DNA of 64,000 nucleotides from Thermothielavioides terrestris NRRL 8126 (GCF_000226115.1 NC_016458.1:4932001-4996000), one strand, 5' to 3'; numbered from the stretch's first letter, positions 46,859-58,628 are shown. The notes: generated by a model from the letters alone, not told the origin. Numbers and translations are program-made.

Positions 46859-48873
46859 GGTGTTGAAGTCCTGGAGGGAAGGGTTGTTGAGTGTTTGAAT
46901 GAAGGTCTGTGTATCCGGTCTTCGACGAAAGTATGGATGACCCGTAGATATACGGTTGACGGTGTAATTGGGGTGAACAGAGGAGCGGGTGTGAAGACGG
47001 AGGCCAAGAGTACGATGTCTTATAGACGTGAGACGAGGTCTTATTCAGGGGGTTGAGTTTATTGTCGGAATGCTCTCTAGCGGAAAGCTTCGCAACTCGC
47101 CCAGCACTACAGGCTTCATTGTCAAAGACGGTGACCGGTCACGCCGCCAGTCGAGAAAGAACCCTTGAACAAACGCAAAAAAACAGATGTGTATTCGGGA
47201 ACACGGCTCCATGGCTGTTGGAGAGCTCGCAGCAAAGGCCTATTGAGACCCCAAGTAGGAAATATGTGCCTCCCGGCGAGGAACATCCTCTTTTTCAGCC
47301 ACAAAGCGCCCCCGCACAACTGCAAGGGCGGCGGCGAATTCCCCACGAATTACACTGGGGAAGACTATCTCCCTTGGTGCTCGAGGGACGCTAGACTTGG
47401 CCGGGCGTCGGCTTGAGTCGAGGTGTGGGTGCTTGATTGTCGAGTGTTGGGTGAGTGGGCCCCCTATTCAGATGTTTATTCAAAACCGCTTTGGGAAAGG
47501 GGTGGCTTATTGCTGAAAGAACAACAGCCAACCAACACTCACACTCTTCGCCTACCGGTCTGCCCCGACACCATCCCTGGCTTGCTGCTTGCTATCTTTG
47601 ACCTAGTTTGTCGGACAAGGGCGGGTTTCGAGAAACGGTCCGAAAGTCCGATGCCCTCTGTCTGTGTAACTGCTACAACGTGGACTTTCGTTGCCACGAC
47701 GGCGCCCTGACCGAGCGAGCCATGCTTGAGCCGCTGCCCATTCCTCTTCCGGGACGGCAGGCAGCTAGCTGATGTTTGTATATCAGCTGGCTTCCCAAAT
47801 CGTATAGATTGCGGAATGGGCTGGATTCGCGGACGTCAACAGACTCGTGTTCTTCGAGGGGGAGCCGATAGTTGAAGCCGCAGGGCTCTCCCAGGTTTGC
47901 TGAGGTTGTCAGCGCGTGACCTTGTGACAGCTCGCTGCGGTTCCGTCGAAGTTATCTGTCGTTTACTCTTTTTGTTAGCGTATCTCGGAATACTCCGTCC
48001 TGGGTCTCCTTTCCTTCCATGTTCCCGTCACCAGCGGTATCCACCCATCGGTCAAGGCCGTGTCGGGGAGTCGACTGGTCAAGTGACGGCCGTCCCTAGC
48101 GAAGCCCGTCAGGCACCCCTTTCATAGACCCGCGGAATCCTTGGGGTGCCTACTCCGTAGACCGCTTAGTTCCGAACAGCATCTTTGAGACGTGAATCAG
48201 AAGCCCGTGTCGTCTTTCATGCTTTGCCGTCTGTCCCCGTCGCCCAGAGAGAGAGGCCCCAACGGAAATGGGCTCGAAATATGTGGACTCGGTGCCCTCA
48301 TCACATGGGCTTCCAGTCCCCAGTCGAGCAGTGTGGATGCCGCCCCGGGGTGTCCTGGCATCGGGAAGCGTTGTTGGGGCCGCCGACATCGCCGTCCAAT
48401 CCCAGCCAGGTTTGGTCTGGGTCGGTTGTGCAGCGATCACGTCGTCCAAATTAGACTAAACGCCGTAGTTCACGGGAGCCATTGGTTTTTTTGGACCTAA
48501 GCAGACAGTCACTTATCAAGCAGGAACGATTTCAGCAGCGAGTTTAGCCATCGGGTGAGGGAATGCAGCCGTGGAGCTGAAAATGGAATGTTTGGCGTTG
48601 ACTTTCTAGGACCCAGAGCAATAAGGCTTGAAGTCAGAGCGGGCAGTTCTCAGTCTATCTGATTCATTTTTCCTCCGTAAGGGAAGTCTCGTCATCATTG
48701 CGCCGTTTCCAGATGCCTGCCTACTGGCGGGCTTTTTACCTCATTCGTTTCCGTCTCTCATCAGCTCATACAGCGACAAGGTTCCAGCCCTCGTTTGCTG
48801 TTACTAGAAGATTGCTTCCTTTACGAATATGCCCACCAAAGAATTGGTACAGGGATGCCAGCCCCATGTGAAC
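46859..48873. other. Gene-free stretch, pheromone gene upstream region
   Basis: About 2 kb with no recognisable gene. The first several hundred bases should contain the pheromone-precursor promoter. The rest shows nothing I can name. Confidence 0.45.
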
Positions 48874-50100
48874 TCAGCAACCCTGAACGGTTCGTCCTGG
48901 CCCATTGCAAGCCACCTCCTCCTGCTCGGAGATAACAAACAAACGGCCGCCCCCGTGACCTGAAGGCAGTTTTTTCGCCGCCGCCGTCCTTCCAGCCCCC
49001 GCCCGGGCAGCCATCCTCAGGGCCCGGTAGCCGGGACGCCTCCTGAGCGTAGGATACGGCCGCGGCGCAGGAGGCACGAAGCGTGCCACACCGACGAGCG
49101 GCATTGCCCTTATTATTTTGGGGCCTGCTACGAATACCTCGCATGGCTGCTGCTGACTAGGCAGCGTGACCCTGTCGTCGTTAGTCAGTGGCAAGCAGCT
49201 GAGAGCTGTAGACGCAGCTGCATACCGACCTAGGTGCTGGCTGCAAGGGGCGGTGTGATGGCGTGTTGCGAGTGCCATGGCCATTGGCTGCGGCTCCTCC
49301 TCCCCCTCCCCATTGATGCCTCCTCTTCCTCTTCCCTTTGCGGCTACATTGCTCTCTGCGGTGCTGCTCTGCATGACTGGCACCGGAACCGCAGTCTGCG
49401 GCAGAGGCTTTCGCGGCACAACAACGCCACGTGCCCTACCGGTGTTCCCAATCAACTTGTTCCGGGAAACATCCAGGATCAGACGCCCACTGGGGCGGCG
49501 TTGGATGATGGGTTGTGTCACGGGAGCAGCAGCAGTGTTGGGTCCCGGTTGGATTCGTATGTCGGGCGGCACAGCGGCCTGGGATGGACTCTCCACCGCG
49601 GGGTGGTACGGCTGGAACGACACCAAAGGCGGCATGGGCAAGCCTTGATATGCGCTCTGCTTTGTCCCACATGAGACGAGCGGCCCCGCCGCGACGAGCC
49701 TTCTCGGGTTGGCCATTGCCGGCCGATACAGCGAGCGATATACAGACTCACCTTGACCCTTGCTGATGGTCTCTGGTTCCTGGGAGGATGTAGTAGGGGT
49801 CGTCGGTTGGAGACAGATCGCAGGTTGGCCCTCGGGAGGCGCCTCTGCGTTCTCTGAGCAATCCGATGACGCGCCCCCTGGGGGTTCTCCGTTAGCAGGC
49901 GGTAATTTCGGGTAGCTCCAGTCATCCGAGAGAAACAACAGAGTCGACGTATTTTTTACAACTCGAAGAACCTTGAATGACGGTTCCACCGGTTGCTTTC
50001 TACGCGGGAACCTGAGCCAGCGGACAACCCTGGGCGGCGGATGGCCCCATCGTCTGCGCCGTGGTTGCGGTCCATGAGGGTAGAACGGACTGCTAGGCAT
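48874..50100 (-). CDS. Unrecognised Pro-rich basic protein, about 408 aa
   Basis: A single open minus-strand frame from the ATG at 50100 to the stop at 48874; it stays open further upstream but without an ATG. The N-terminus is basic and Arg/Pro-rich (PQPRRRRWGHPPPRVVRWLRFPRRKQ), followed by a better-ordered block (PSFKVLRVVKNTSTLLFLSDDWSYPKLP). The rest is Pro/Ser/Thr-rich and seems disordered. There are no signal peptide, membrane segment or known motif. It could be a lineage-specific gene or a chance long frame in GC-rich DNA; the absence of introns does not help decide. Confidence 0.4.
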   Translation of the reverse strand: MPSSPFYPHGPQPRRRRWGHPPPRVVRWLRFPRRKQPVEPSFKVLRVVKNTSTLLFLSDDWSYPKLPPANGEPPGGASSDCSENAEAPPEGQPAICLQPTTPTTSSQEPETISKGQGESVYRSLYRPAMANPRRLVAAGPLVSCGTKQSAYQGLPMPPLVSFQPYHPAVESPSQAAVPPDIRIQPGPNTAAAPVTQPIIQRRPSGRLILDVSRNKLIGNTGRARGVVVPRKPLPQTAVPVPVMQSSTAESNVAAKGRGRGGINGEGEEEPQPMAMALATRHHTAPCSQHLGRYAAASTALSCLPLTNDDRVTLPSQQQPCEVFVAGPKIIRAMPLVGVARFVPPAPRPYPTLRRRPGYRALRMAARAGAGRTAAAKKLPSGHGGGRLFVISEQEEVACNGPGRTVQGC

Positions 50101-51511
50101 GGTATACGCCTCAGCAACTCGTTCTCCAGCTTTCCGGGTAATTTGTGCGTTCGTGTGGCCTCGAGCACGCGGGGGCTTTGTCACTGCCGCGGGAATGCCC
50201 AAGAGGGAGCCCAAACCAAGTCAGAGGCCGTAGTGCGGCGCCCGACACAAGTTTCATATAGCATTCTAGAATCGGAAAGACGGCACTGCCTTTTATTGCT
50301 TAGACAAGAGTGTGCACCGATTTCACAGTCCTGAACAATGTCTTTGTTCGTGCGATTCGTACTACTTCAGGGTCCTTTATTGTCCCTTTGTTGCATTGCT
50401 TGCGACGGCCTCCATTACCTGAACATCGAGAATACAGCCCCCCTCGACTGAAAACACACTCCCACAAATTCACAGTGACCGTAGCCGGCCGTTTCCGGGA
50501 CCTTAACACTGCTCAAAATACTCCCGGTTTGCTGCCGAACAGTAGCCGGCCGCTTCCAGACTAGGGCCTGAATCAGGCACGCATGCCATTCGAACTCCCA
50601 AATTCGAAGTCAGATGAACTAATTGCTATACTAGTCTTAGCGGCAAGCTGAGGTTCAAGTCTCTACTTCCCAGGCATGAATGCTGGTCATGATGACGATT
50701 TGGCTAATGGTCGGATATTGCCCATCTTACTCAGCATTGCCAGCTCAGTTTAATGGTGAGTTGGTTGTCCGAAGATGGTTGGCAAGCACAACGTTATATC
50801 TCAATAAGCTGTCTAGTTTCACGTTTACCCTTCTCCAAGGTTGCAACAGAAGGACATGTCGAAGTGCCCTAAACCGTCGTAGAACTCACCGTCAAGCTAC
50901 TAGGTTGCAACGAAGTGAACGTGGGTACATATATTTGGCCATCTGGATTTGAAGACAAGAGCCAAACTGAATGTTTCCGTACATTTTTTAGTCATACTTT
51001 TGAACACCACAAACACCAAAATGTAGGCCAGCCCGGTCACCGCTTATGAGCAGTAACACAGCAATGTTGTATCAACCTGCTTGAGACGGACAGCCCAGGA
51101 CATGCACTCTACCACCACTGAGTGCTGTCTCTGGGTTTGTGAGGTGCATCTCCCAGCCGGCATTACATGATCTGCTTGTATCTATCTTTGTAGTGTACAC
51201 AGTGTGATTCAACCTAACACGGGATGTTTGCAGCGCAGCGTGCGGCCTGCGTCACAGAGTGCGGTCCGCATCACGGGGAGTCTATGACGGCCCGTCGCCG
51301 GTTTCTTCTTGATGGTGAAAGCCTCACAGGCCGCCAAAGCGGCGGTCGCCATGTGGCCGAAGCTCAGTGAAGACGAGGGTCATAGATGCTCACGGCTCGC
51401 ACTCCTTTCTCACCCAAAAAGTTCGGCGTCTTTCTTGGTCAGGTTCCCAGAACACCAGAAGGATTTCTTGATACCTTTCCAAGCTCGCAAACTACTCTCC
51501 AAGAAAACACC
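50101..51511. other. Intergenic, no gene seen
   Basis: 1.4 kb with only short open frames. It holds the upstream region of the gene at 51512; nothing else recognised. Confidence 0.45.
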
Positions 51512-52312
51512 ATGGTCCTCAAGCGCCCCGAGCTCTGCCGAGTCACCGGCTTCAACAGCTGGACCGACATCGAGCTCTGGATCCGCGACATTGTCGCGAC
51601 CGCATATCACGAACTCGTCGAAGATTACCTCAAGGCCTTCAAAGACCGCGGCGAGAAGGATCCCGGCGGCAACGGGGCCATCAAGGAGTACTTCGTCCGT
51701 TTCGCCTACGACATCGAGAAATTGGTGACGAAACGCGCCGCCGAGATGCAGAGCGGCCATTCCGGCCAGGAGCAGGAAATCAACAAGGAACGCTGTACGT
51801 GAGAAACTGGCCGAGTTGATGGTGTTTGTTCTTGTCTTTCGGCAAGCCGCAGGAAAATGCTAAACACACAAAATTGCTGCCTTCTTAGGGCTCACGATGC
51901 ACCACTACAAACGGTTCATGGTCGAAGCCCTCGCCCTCGACCGGGTCAAGGCCGCGAGCTCTCCGGACGAGAAGAACACCATCTCCAGCAAGGCCTGGGC
52001 GGCGAACCCGATCACGCTCTTCGCCAACATGTACGAGCTGACCGATGCGCTCTGCCACAACTACTGGTCAGTAATCGGCGAAATCAACAACCTCCTCACT
52101 TGGCAGCGACCCAGCTACTGCCAGTTGCCTACCCATTTCCCCGTTTCCACGTAGCGAGGACTCAGAGGGAGCGAGCGAGTGAGCAAATATGGCTGACCAT
52201 GTTGTGCTCCCCGTCAAACAGGAAACCCGCCGATTCCGACTGGGACCCGGACGACTCCGATGTCCCGTTCACCGACCCGGCAGATCCATCCGCTGAGCCG
52301 CCGCAGAACTGA
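51512..52312 (+). CDS. Unrecognised small spliced protein, 183 aa
   Basis: Family not recognised. Exons are 51512-51794, 51889-52066 and 52222-52312, total 552 nt. Intron 1 (94 bp) has donor GTACGT and acceptor TTAG and joins a Trp codon; intron 2 (155 bp, GTCAGT...ACAG) also joins a Trp codon. The ATG context is CACCATGG, which is excellent. The protein looks helical: ELCRVTGFNSWTDIELWIRDIV, DYLKAFKDRGEKD, EYFVRFAYDIEKLVTKRAAEM, HHYKRFMVEALALDRVKAA and ITLFANMYELTDALCHNYW. It ends in an acidic Asp/Pro-rich tail (WDPDDSDVPFTDPADPS). No signal peptide is visible. Confidence 0.75.
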
Positions 52313-52741
52313 GTTCTAGACAATAAATCAACTGCTGCCGGCCATAGAGTGCTAGGTGGATGAAGGAAATGAACGGGGAAAGGGAGACAGGAAAGGGGGA
52401 GGAGGAGAAGAGGAAGAGGCCCGCCACCGACAATGGTGGCTAGGAGGATCGCATGGGCAGCATTTACTTGCGATCGCCGGTCTATTCTAGGCATTCGATG
52501 CGCTTACAATTTCACAATTTCCGTACTTGGCTTCACTGCGAAGTGTTGCGGCTGAAATCAAACCTGAGAAGGAAGCTTGAAACGTGCTTTGCTCGATCAT
52601 GAGCTCTACCCCCGCTGGTAGGACAAGTATGCTTCGATATTTGGCGGACAATCCTTGAGAAGCAAGCAGATATGAGGGAAAAAAGCAAGAAATACGCCAG
52701 CTACCAACCGACGTTTGGAGCAAAAGAGAAGAGCTTTGTGA
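52313..52741. other. Intergenic, no gene seen
   Basis: Between the small gene and the tRNA. A purine-rich stretch (GGAAAGGGGGAGGAGGAGAAG) lies near 52390-52415. A short TTTT (minus strand) just past the tRNA 3' end, at about 52727-52730, could serve as a weak polymerase III terminator. Confidence 0.45.
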
Positions 52742-52812
52742 TGCGTCAGCCGCGAATCGAACGCGGGGCTCATCGATGGCAACGATGAATTTTACCACTA
52801 AACCACTGACGC
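52742..52812 (-). tRNA. tRNA-Gly (GCC)
   Basis: The minus strand folds as a 71-nt tRNA: acceptor stem GCGTCAG pairing CTGACGC with discriminator A; D arm around GGTTTAGTGGT; anticodon stem CATCG/CGATG with loop TTGCCAT (anticodon GCC); and T arm with TTCGATTC. No intron. Confidence 0.95.
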
Positions 52813-53492
52813 TTGTGTGAATTCCACCGAAAAAATGTCTCATAAGAGGGACCGAGCGCGCCACAGGACCAAGCGCAGCACAACCTCTGATTCATCGTTT
52901 CTATACCCCAGGTCGAAGTCCTGTCCATACGCGATGTAGATATCCAGTCAAGATGCGGATGGGCCACGGACCCTTCTGATCGGACCAGCTCTTCTCTTCC
53001 CCGTTGGGCTTTTTTCGGGATTAAGGGCGCCATTGAGATCGATGGGAACTCCCATTGCACTGACCTCGTTCTGTCGGAGGGGGATGATTAGATTCTTGAC
53101 GCAGATGTCGCGATGGAGAATGTTGCTTTTGCAACGTCGGACAGGCCCCGAGAAGCTCGATGGCGGTCTCAGACTGGTTTATCGGTCGTCCGAGAGGGAA
53201 GGCTTTGATGCCGGAGAACGTGCGGCTGATGAAAGGCGGACTCTCATCTTCGTTCAAGACGGGCGAGCGCGTTCGGGTGTACCTCTTCTGCCTGCTGTGC
53301 CCGGCATGAAACCTACGGTTGGTGGAACCGGAGACCGCCCCGCAAACCTCCGACGCTGCCTAGGTCCTGCTACCCGAGAGCCCTGACGACGCCCTGTTGG
53401 CTTTGGCGTATTCCTTTGACGGATGGGGTTGAGGAGCTGGGAAGCGGAGGTGGTGCCCGAGCGACTCAGTTGATAATTCACACAGTTGTATC
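52813..53492. other. Intergenic, no gene seen
   Basis: About 680 bp upstream of the tRNA and downstream of the next minus-strand frame. No feature recognised. Confidence 0.45.
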
Positions 53493-53846
53493 TTATCCCT
53501 CCGGTCTCCTGCCAGCAGCCATACGAGCAGAGATTCGAGCTGATCTCCGGGTAGGCTTTTGGGTAGGCTTGTTGAGGACGGCTCCATCCTTTTGGAGAAC
53601 TGTTTGGGTAGGTTTGTCAACTACGGCGTCGTCCTCTTGGAGAAGAGCCAGGACCGCCTGAGCGATTGCTACCAGAGAGGCAGCGGGGAGAGGGGAGACG
53701 GAAGATTTGGCCGCGGGGAGCCTCGACAAGGACGTGGTGGGAGCGGAGGAGGGAAGCGCGGCAGCCGGATCTACTGCTAGAGTCCATCCAGAAAGCATGA
53801 GCAGCGCCTCCACAGCGACCTGCTCAGCAGGAGAGATGCTCCCCAT
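53493..53846 (-). CDS. Small unrecognised protein, 117 aa
   Basis: Minus-strand frame with an ATG start (MGSISPAEQVAVEALLMLSG). The protein has an Ala/Leu/Val-rich helical N-terminus, a Ser/Pro stretch, and an internal imperfect tandem: LQEDDAVVDKPTQTV followed by LQKDGAVLNKPTQKP. It ends in a basic RRSARISARMAAGRR tail that could bind nucleic acid or act as a nuclear signal. No family is recognised. The coherent start, repeat and basic tail make it more gene-like than neighbouring frames, but it is short and unsupported by introns. Confidence 0.45.
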   Translation of the reverse strand: MGSISPAEQVAVEALLMLSGWTLAVDPAAALPSSAPTTSLSRLPAAKSSVSPLPAASLVAIAQAVLALLQEDDAVVDKPTQTVLQKDGAVLNKPTQKPTRRSARISARMAAGRRPEG

Positions 53847-54608
53847 TGTTATTTGTGCGACTGGAGGCCCAAAAAGAACTTAGACAGTATAAGACGACCG
53901 GAAGAGGGCCCGTGGGAGCAGGGTGTGTTGGAGAGAATTGAAAGGCGACAGGGAGGGAGCAATTCATACACTCAAAAAACACATCATGAGCCGCAAAGGG
54001 AAACAGAAGGTCGCATGTGAACGCCTCCTGACGGTACATTTCGCCAAAGCCATCATAATAAATCAATGCATGTGCACGGCCAAGAGCAAACGTGCATTTC
54101 TTACTTAGTGCATCTGGAGAAAGGAAAAAGGCGGATAGAACACGCAACCTCAATATGTATGCTGGCAGGTCCACGGCACCACTGAATCTGATCAGTGGCG
54201 GCATTTCCTACCCTGCATAGCCAAACTAGACCAATCTCCATCTCCAACCAAGTTCATCAACCGAGAAATTGAATGCATTTCTCATGTAAGTCTAAACAAA
54301 CCCATGTGGCAAGAAAAGTTCAACATGGAGACTCGCTTACGGCGGGAATGAGAAAAAAATAAGAATAGAAAAGAAAAAGATCTCAGAAAACATTGTACTA
54401 GCAGGGTAAGAGAACAGACAGCAAGCAAAGCCCGGTCTCCCTGACAAGTTGAGCCGCATGGCGTTGATGAATAACGGCCGCTCTCCTTGGCTTCAGGGGA
54501 AAGGAGTTCAGGGGTTCAGGGGCTACAGAATATTTGCCTGGGAAACAAGGGTTAGGGTAACTCTGTCTCAGTCCCTCAAGGCACACCAGATTGAGTGTCT
54601 CTGCGCCA
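53847..54608. other. Intergenic, no gene seen
   Basis: Between the small minus-strand frame and the mariner-like element. Composition becomes more AT-rich. A single GGGTTAGGG occurs near 54548. Confidence 0.45.
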
Positions 54609-55157
54609 TACAGTCGCCCCCTGGTTTGTTTGTTAGTTTGGTACTTACGGTGGGCCACAACAAGGGTTTGAAAGCCAATCAACAATGGATTACAAAAACT
54701 GTACAGTACTTAATCTTCCATAGAAAAACAGAAGCGAAACAGGTCAATCTCAGTACCTCGTGTACCCCTCCGATTCTCAACACCTGCGCCAGCCGCCTTG
54801 GCATGGAATGAACCAACCGCAACAGATACCAGGTAGTCAGAGGGCACCGCATTCCACGCCTGCAAAATAGCTTCCTTCAATGCCTCGACGGTTGGCCGGC
54901 TAGGATAGTAAAGCTGAACTGCCCACCTGGCTGATCTGGCTGATCTGGCTGATTTGGCTGATTTGGCTGCCCTGGCCGATTTTGAAGGATTTGATGGTTT
55001 TGATGGTGGTGATGCTTTTTTGATGGTTTGGTGGAATGCAGTGCCAGAGCTAGGAACTAAACAGGTGGGTAAAAAGGCCGAGTTTGGTTGGCTGTAGGCC
55101 CCTGTCAAAAAGTGGGGGCAAGAACCAAACTAACAAACAAACCAGGAGTGTCCTGTA
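54609..55157 (-). mobile_element. Internally deleted Tc1/mariner-like element
   Basis: A 545-bp element (54611-55155) is flanked by TA on both sides (54609-54610 and 55156-55157). Its ends are inverted repeats beginning CAG. They share CCTGGTTTGTTTGTTAGTTTGG (22 bp, from 54620 on the left and near 55122-55145 on the right), with weaker matching outward to the TA. A minus-strand frame inside (54710 to about 55108, no ATG) carries YYPSRPTVEALKEAILQAWN and AVPSDYL, resembling the C-terminal end of Tc1/mariner transposases. The catalytic DDE core is absent, so it cannot move itself. TA target and TIRs are seen directly; the family name is inference. Confidence 0.75.
54928..54969 (+). repeat. 9-bp tandem repeat (GCTGATYTG)
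   Basis: Four to five copies of a 9-bp unit GGCTGATCT / GGCTGATTT inside the mariner-like element, with C and T alternating at one position. Confidence 0.85.
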
Positions 55158-55776
55158 GTTCGGAGTTAATGTTACCTAGACTACAACCAAAGATTCGGAC
55201 CTATCAGCAGTTCCTTGGTCAAAAAAAAAGCCACTCTCAAATTTATTGCGCTTTTAAGCAGTTTAGCCATTGCAGTCGACATCGAGAACCAGAGAGCCAG
55301 AGAGCCAGGCAGTGCATACCTTAGCGCACCAGGGGGGGGTGGCAAAATGATCTCTGTGTTATACGCAGATGGTGCTCGGTGACCATCTAGCGGTAAACGT
55401 ATAAGGGTAAGAAAGATCAATGCCTCTTAGCCTCGTTAGCTGATGAGGCGGCACTCCTAAACACTAGTATATATCACAAAAGTATATTGATACAGTCTAT
55501 CTTTCTATAAAGGGGTTCTAGGTAAGGTTCCCTTTTTAAGGGAACGCTCGTTACCCCTAACCGTAATACGGTTATAGGTGCCCTTGCCACAGTTGTATAT
55601 AATAAGTGCCTAGGGATAAGAAGAAAAGATAGCGTCCTCGCTATTATTATAGAACTTAATATAGGATAAAGGAGTATATAGAAAGGGAAGAAAACTAATC
55701 TATATTATACCCTATATAGGATTTCTATATCTATTATCCTAGTCTATAGCGAAGTCCTCTATTATAATACGTTCGT
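55158..55776. other. Boundary between GC-normal DNA and AT-rich RIP block
   Basis: Up to about 55440 the sequence has ordinary CA and TG dinucleotides; beyond that TA becomes dominant. A TGTTATACG at 55357 could be the outer end of an LTR (TG...CA type), but I could not find a matching second LTR. Confidence 0.5.
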
Positions 55777-57855
55777 TCATTTGTTCTACTTATCGAGATC
55801 GACTATATTATTACTAGTATAAAGGTTGTCTTTTCCAACCTTAGATACCTTTGTTGCTGCTTTACGTTTAGTAGAAGCAAGCGTCTTCTTAAGCTTTTTA
55901 GGAAAACGTATTAGCGTCTTCTATACTTTGTCGTCAATAGTTACTTTATATTGGTACTTAGTAATAGTAACTTTAGTCGTTTTAGCTTCTAACGTTGAAT
56001 AGATACTTTTATTGCACTAGCTTTATAGTGTCTTAGCTAGCGTCGTTAATACAACTAGTAGCGTAGCTTTAGCGATAGATACTTTAGTAGATATTCTCTA
56101 AGTAGGTAGCTATATAGTCTTAGTAGAGTATATAGTCGTTATAGTTATAGTATAGCTAACCTTGGGCACTACCTCTTAGTGTCCAACGGTTTAGATAGCT
56201 ATAGTAGCCTACTTCGCAACGTCTATCTTCGTAGTAGACGAATCTATCGTAGTAGTTTAGGACTCAATAGCCACTAAATAGTGTTCAACGTCCTATATAC
56301 GCTATACTAGTCCTATATAGATACCGTTATATAGGTTTACTATCGTTTAGGTAGTAAGGTCGATCTTCTTTAAAAGGGCGTTGTTCTTATAATAGAGATC
56401 TATTATAGTCTTGTTATACACTAGCTATAAGTCGTTAATCTTTGTTGTCCAGTGATAGTATATATTATTAAGGTCGCTCTAAAAGGTAAGACTACTAAGA
56501 TCTAGGTTACTAGCTTTACTATTTACTTTCAATATACTAATAAGCTTTACTGATTCTACTATAGTTTTTTCGACTTCTTTAATATAGACTTAGTACTTCT
56601 AGGCGAATTGAAGTAGATCCTTAGTTAACGTTTATACTACTTTTATATCTATTTATAGAGATTTAATAGCGTTATTGTTTATAATAACTATATAGCTAGT
56701 ACCGTTTGCTACATCTATAGCTCTAACATTGTTATAATAGGTAAGCCTAAGCTCTACTAATATTACATTTATAGAAGGGTTGCCCTCGCCCTTAGGCGAG
56801 ATATAATACAATATAAGAATCTTAATCGCTATTAGTATATAGCTCGCTATAACTATACCTATCTCTTAGAACTCTTTAAAAGCTCTCTTAATCGTGCCTT
56901 TAATCCTCTAGACGTATAGGTTGTATATAAAGCTAGTAGGCTTGTCACTAAAATCCTTCTTTAGGACTATACAGTGAAACCTAACGAATTATATTGCTAG
57001 TTTAGCTATATATTCGTTATTATAACTAAAATCTATATATATATAAGCAAGCGCTTCACTTATAGTAGCGATATACTTATTTATAGCTCTAGTTAGGTGC
57101 TAAGAGTATCTATATAATATATAGGTTTCTTAAAGCTCTAGGATACAATGTAGTTTAGTCGCTACGTCCTCCTTATCACTAGTATAATTGGTACTATCGT
57201 CGTTAGAGACGTCTAGGTTGTCGTTAGTTATAGTAGCCTTGTCTTCTAATACAATATATAGAGCTTACTAGACTTCCTAGCGCTATATACTAGCGGAGGT
57301 GACGTTACTAGTTTCTAGATACTTGATCCCTAGTATATATTATAGGGGCTACTCCTCTTCTATATACTTATAAGTTAAAAGAGTTTCTAAGCGCTTTTAT
57401 ATAACGTCGTTGTCTAACGTTTCGTTATAGTCCTTATAGACTTCTTATTCATTGTTAGATACTACAATAGGGTCTATAGTAACGTTCTACTACTACTCTT
57501 TATAAGTAGTCTCTAAGCTATTTTAGATTACTTTAGCTATATTAGCTTCTTTAGCGGCTATTATTTTATTATTATAAGTAGTTCTAGTAGCAATGTATTT
57601 AGTAATAGCTTAGTAGGACGTAGAAGCTTCTAAGGCGTATAAGGGAATACTAGGTATACTATCGATTTCCTTTGCTCCTCCTACTTACTTAGCTATAAGT
57701 TAGGCGCTTTCCCTCTTCTAGGTATTAGTAGTATAGCCTTTAATAGACGTCTTTCTTATATAGAGAGGCATCTTATAAACGACAAAGGCTAGTTAGGTAT
57801 CTCCCTCTATAATATTAATACAATTATACTTAAACGCTTTATTATTTAATGACAT
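55777..57855 (-). pseudogene. RIP-decayed reading frame, unidentified, about 692 codons
   Basis: On the minus strand one frame runs from an ATG at 57855 (MSLNNKAFKYNCINIIEGD) to a TGA at 55777 without a frameshift that I can see, interrupted only by TAG and some TAA codons. These stops sit where Gln or Trp would be expected (CAG, TGG or CAA changed by C-to-T or G-to-A). Coherent stretches include ITNDNLDVSNDDSTNYTSD and a Lys-rich end (RFPKKLKKTLASTKRKAATK). I recognise no domain. It lies downstream of the chromovirus pol frame on the same strand, in another frame, with about 770 bp between. It could be an extra ORF of that element, the gag of a second element, or unrelated. Confidence 0.6.
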
Positions 57856-58628
57856 TAGCGAGCTAAGAGAATCGACTATATAGTCGCCTCTGTCGTTGAC
57901 ATAGGTACTATAAGAATATATAGTAGATTGTTTTAAGTTGTAAATATAGTATAAGCGTATACTAACTGACAGTAGCTTATATAAATATACGTAGCTTAGT
58001 AATAAGAAGGTTTAACGATCGATCGTATAGTGAATATAAATGACTATAATATAGAATTATTAGGGAAGATAGATATATTAAGGTTGATATACAAAGAGAA
58101 AGGGAATTATAGTAGCCTACGTTAGGCTGTTCTAGAAGTAAATAAAAACAATAGTGTAGTGCCTATAGCCGATAAACAGTGTTGCTATCTAGTAGTAGCT
58201 AGAGAATGGAATATTATACCTTCGAAGCTCGAAGCCCTATACCTTTATAGCAATAGGATAGTTTTCTTTAACCATTTGTAGGTCAAGGTCAGTAGCGAAT
58301 CTATATATAGGAAAACTAGGATAAGTAAAGTGCTTAGCGAACTAAATGACTATAGTTTTATAACTAAGAGCGTTAGTAATATCTAAGTAAGAGGTAAAAA
58401 GAAGAAAAACTAAAAGATCTATAAAATAGAGGACAACGCTTATACGTCTAATAGCAATATAGTAGTAACAGATATACTAAAGTAAACGTATTCTAATAAG
58501 GAAAGTATAAATAAACGAAAGGAAGAGAGGGAAATAGGAAAGAAGAAAAGAGAAAGTCAATAATAGTATAGCTATCAATAGTCGCTACCCTTCCTCTATA
58601 GTAGCTCAACGATAACTTAGTTCTAGGA
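57856..58628. other. AT-rich spacer between two decayed frames
   Basis: 773 bp of TA-rich DNA between the end of pol and the start of the unidentified decayed frame. It is where an LTR shared by two tandem elements could lie, but no repeat partner was found by eye. Confidence 0.4.
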
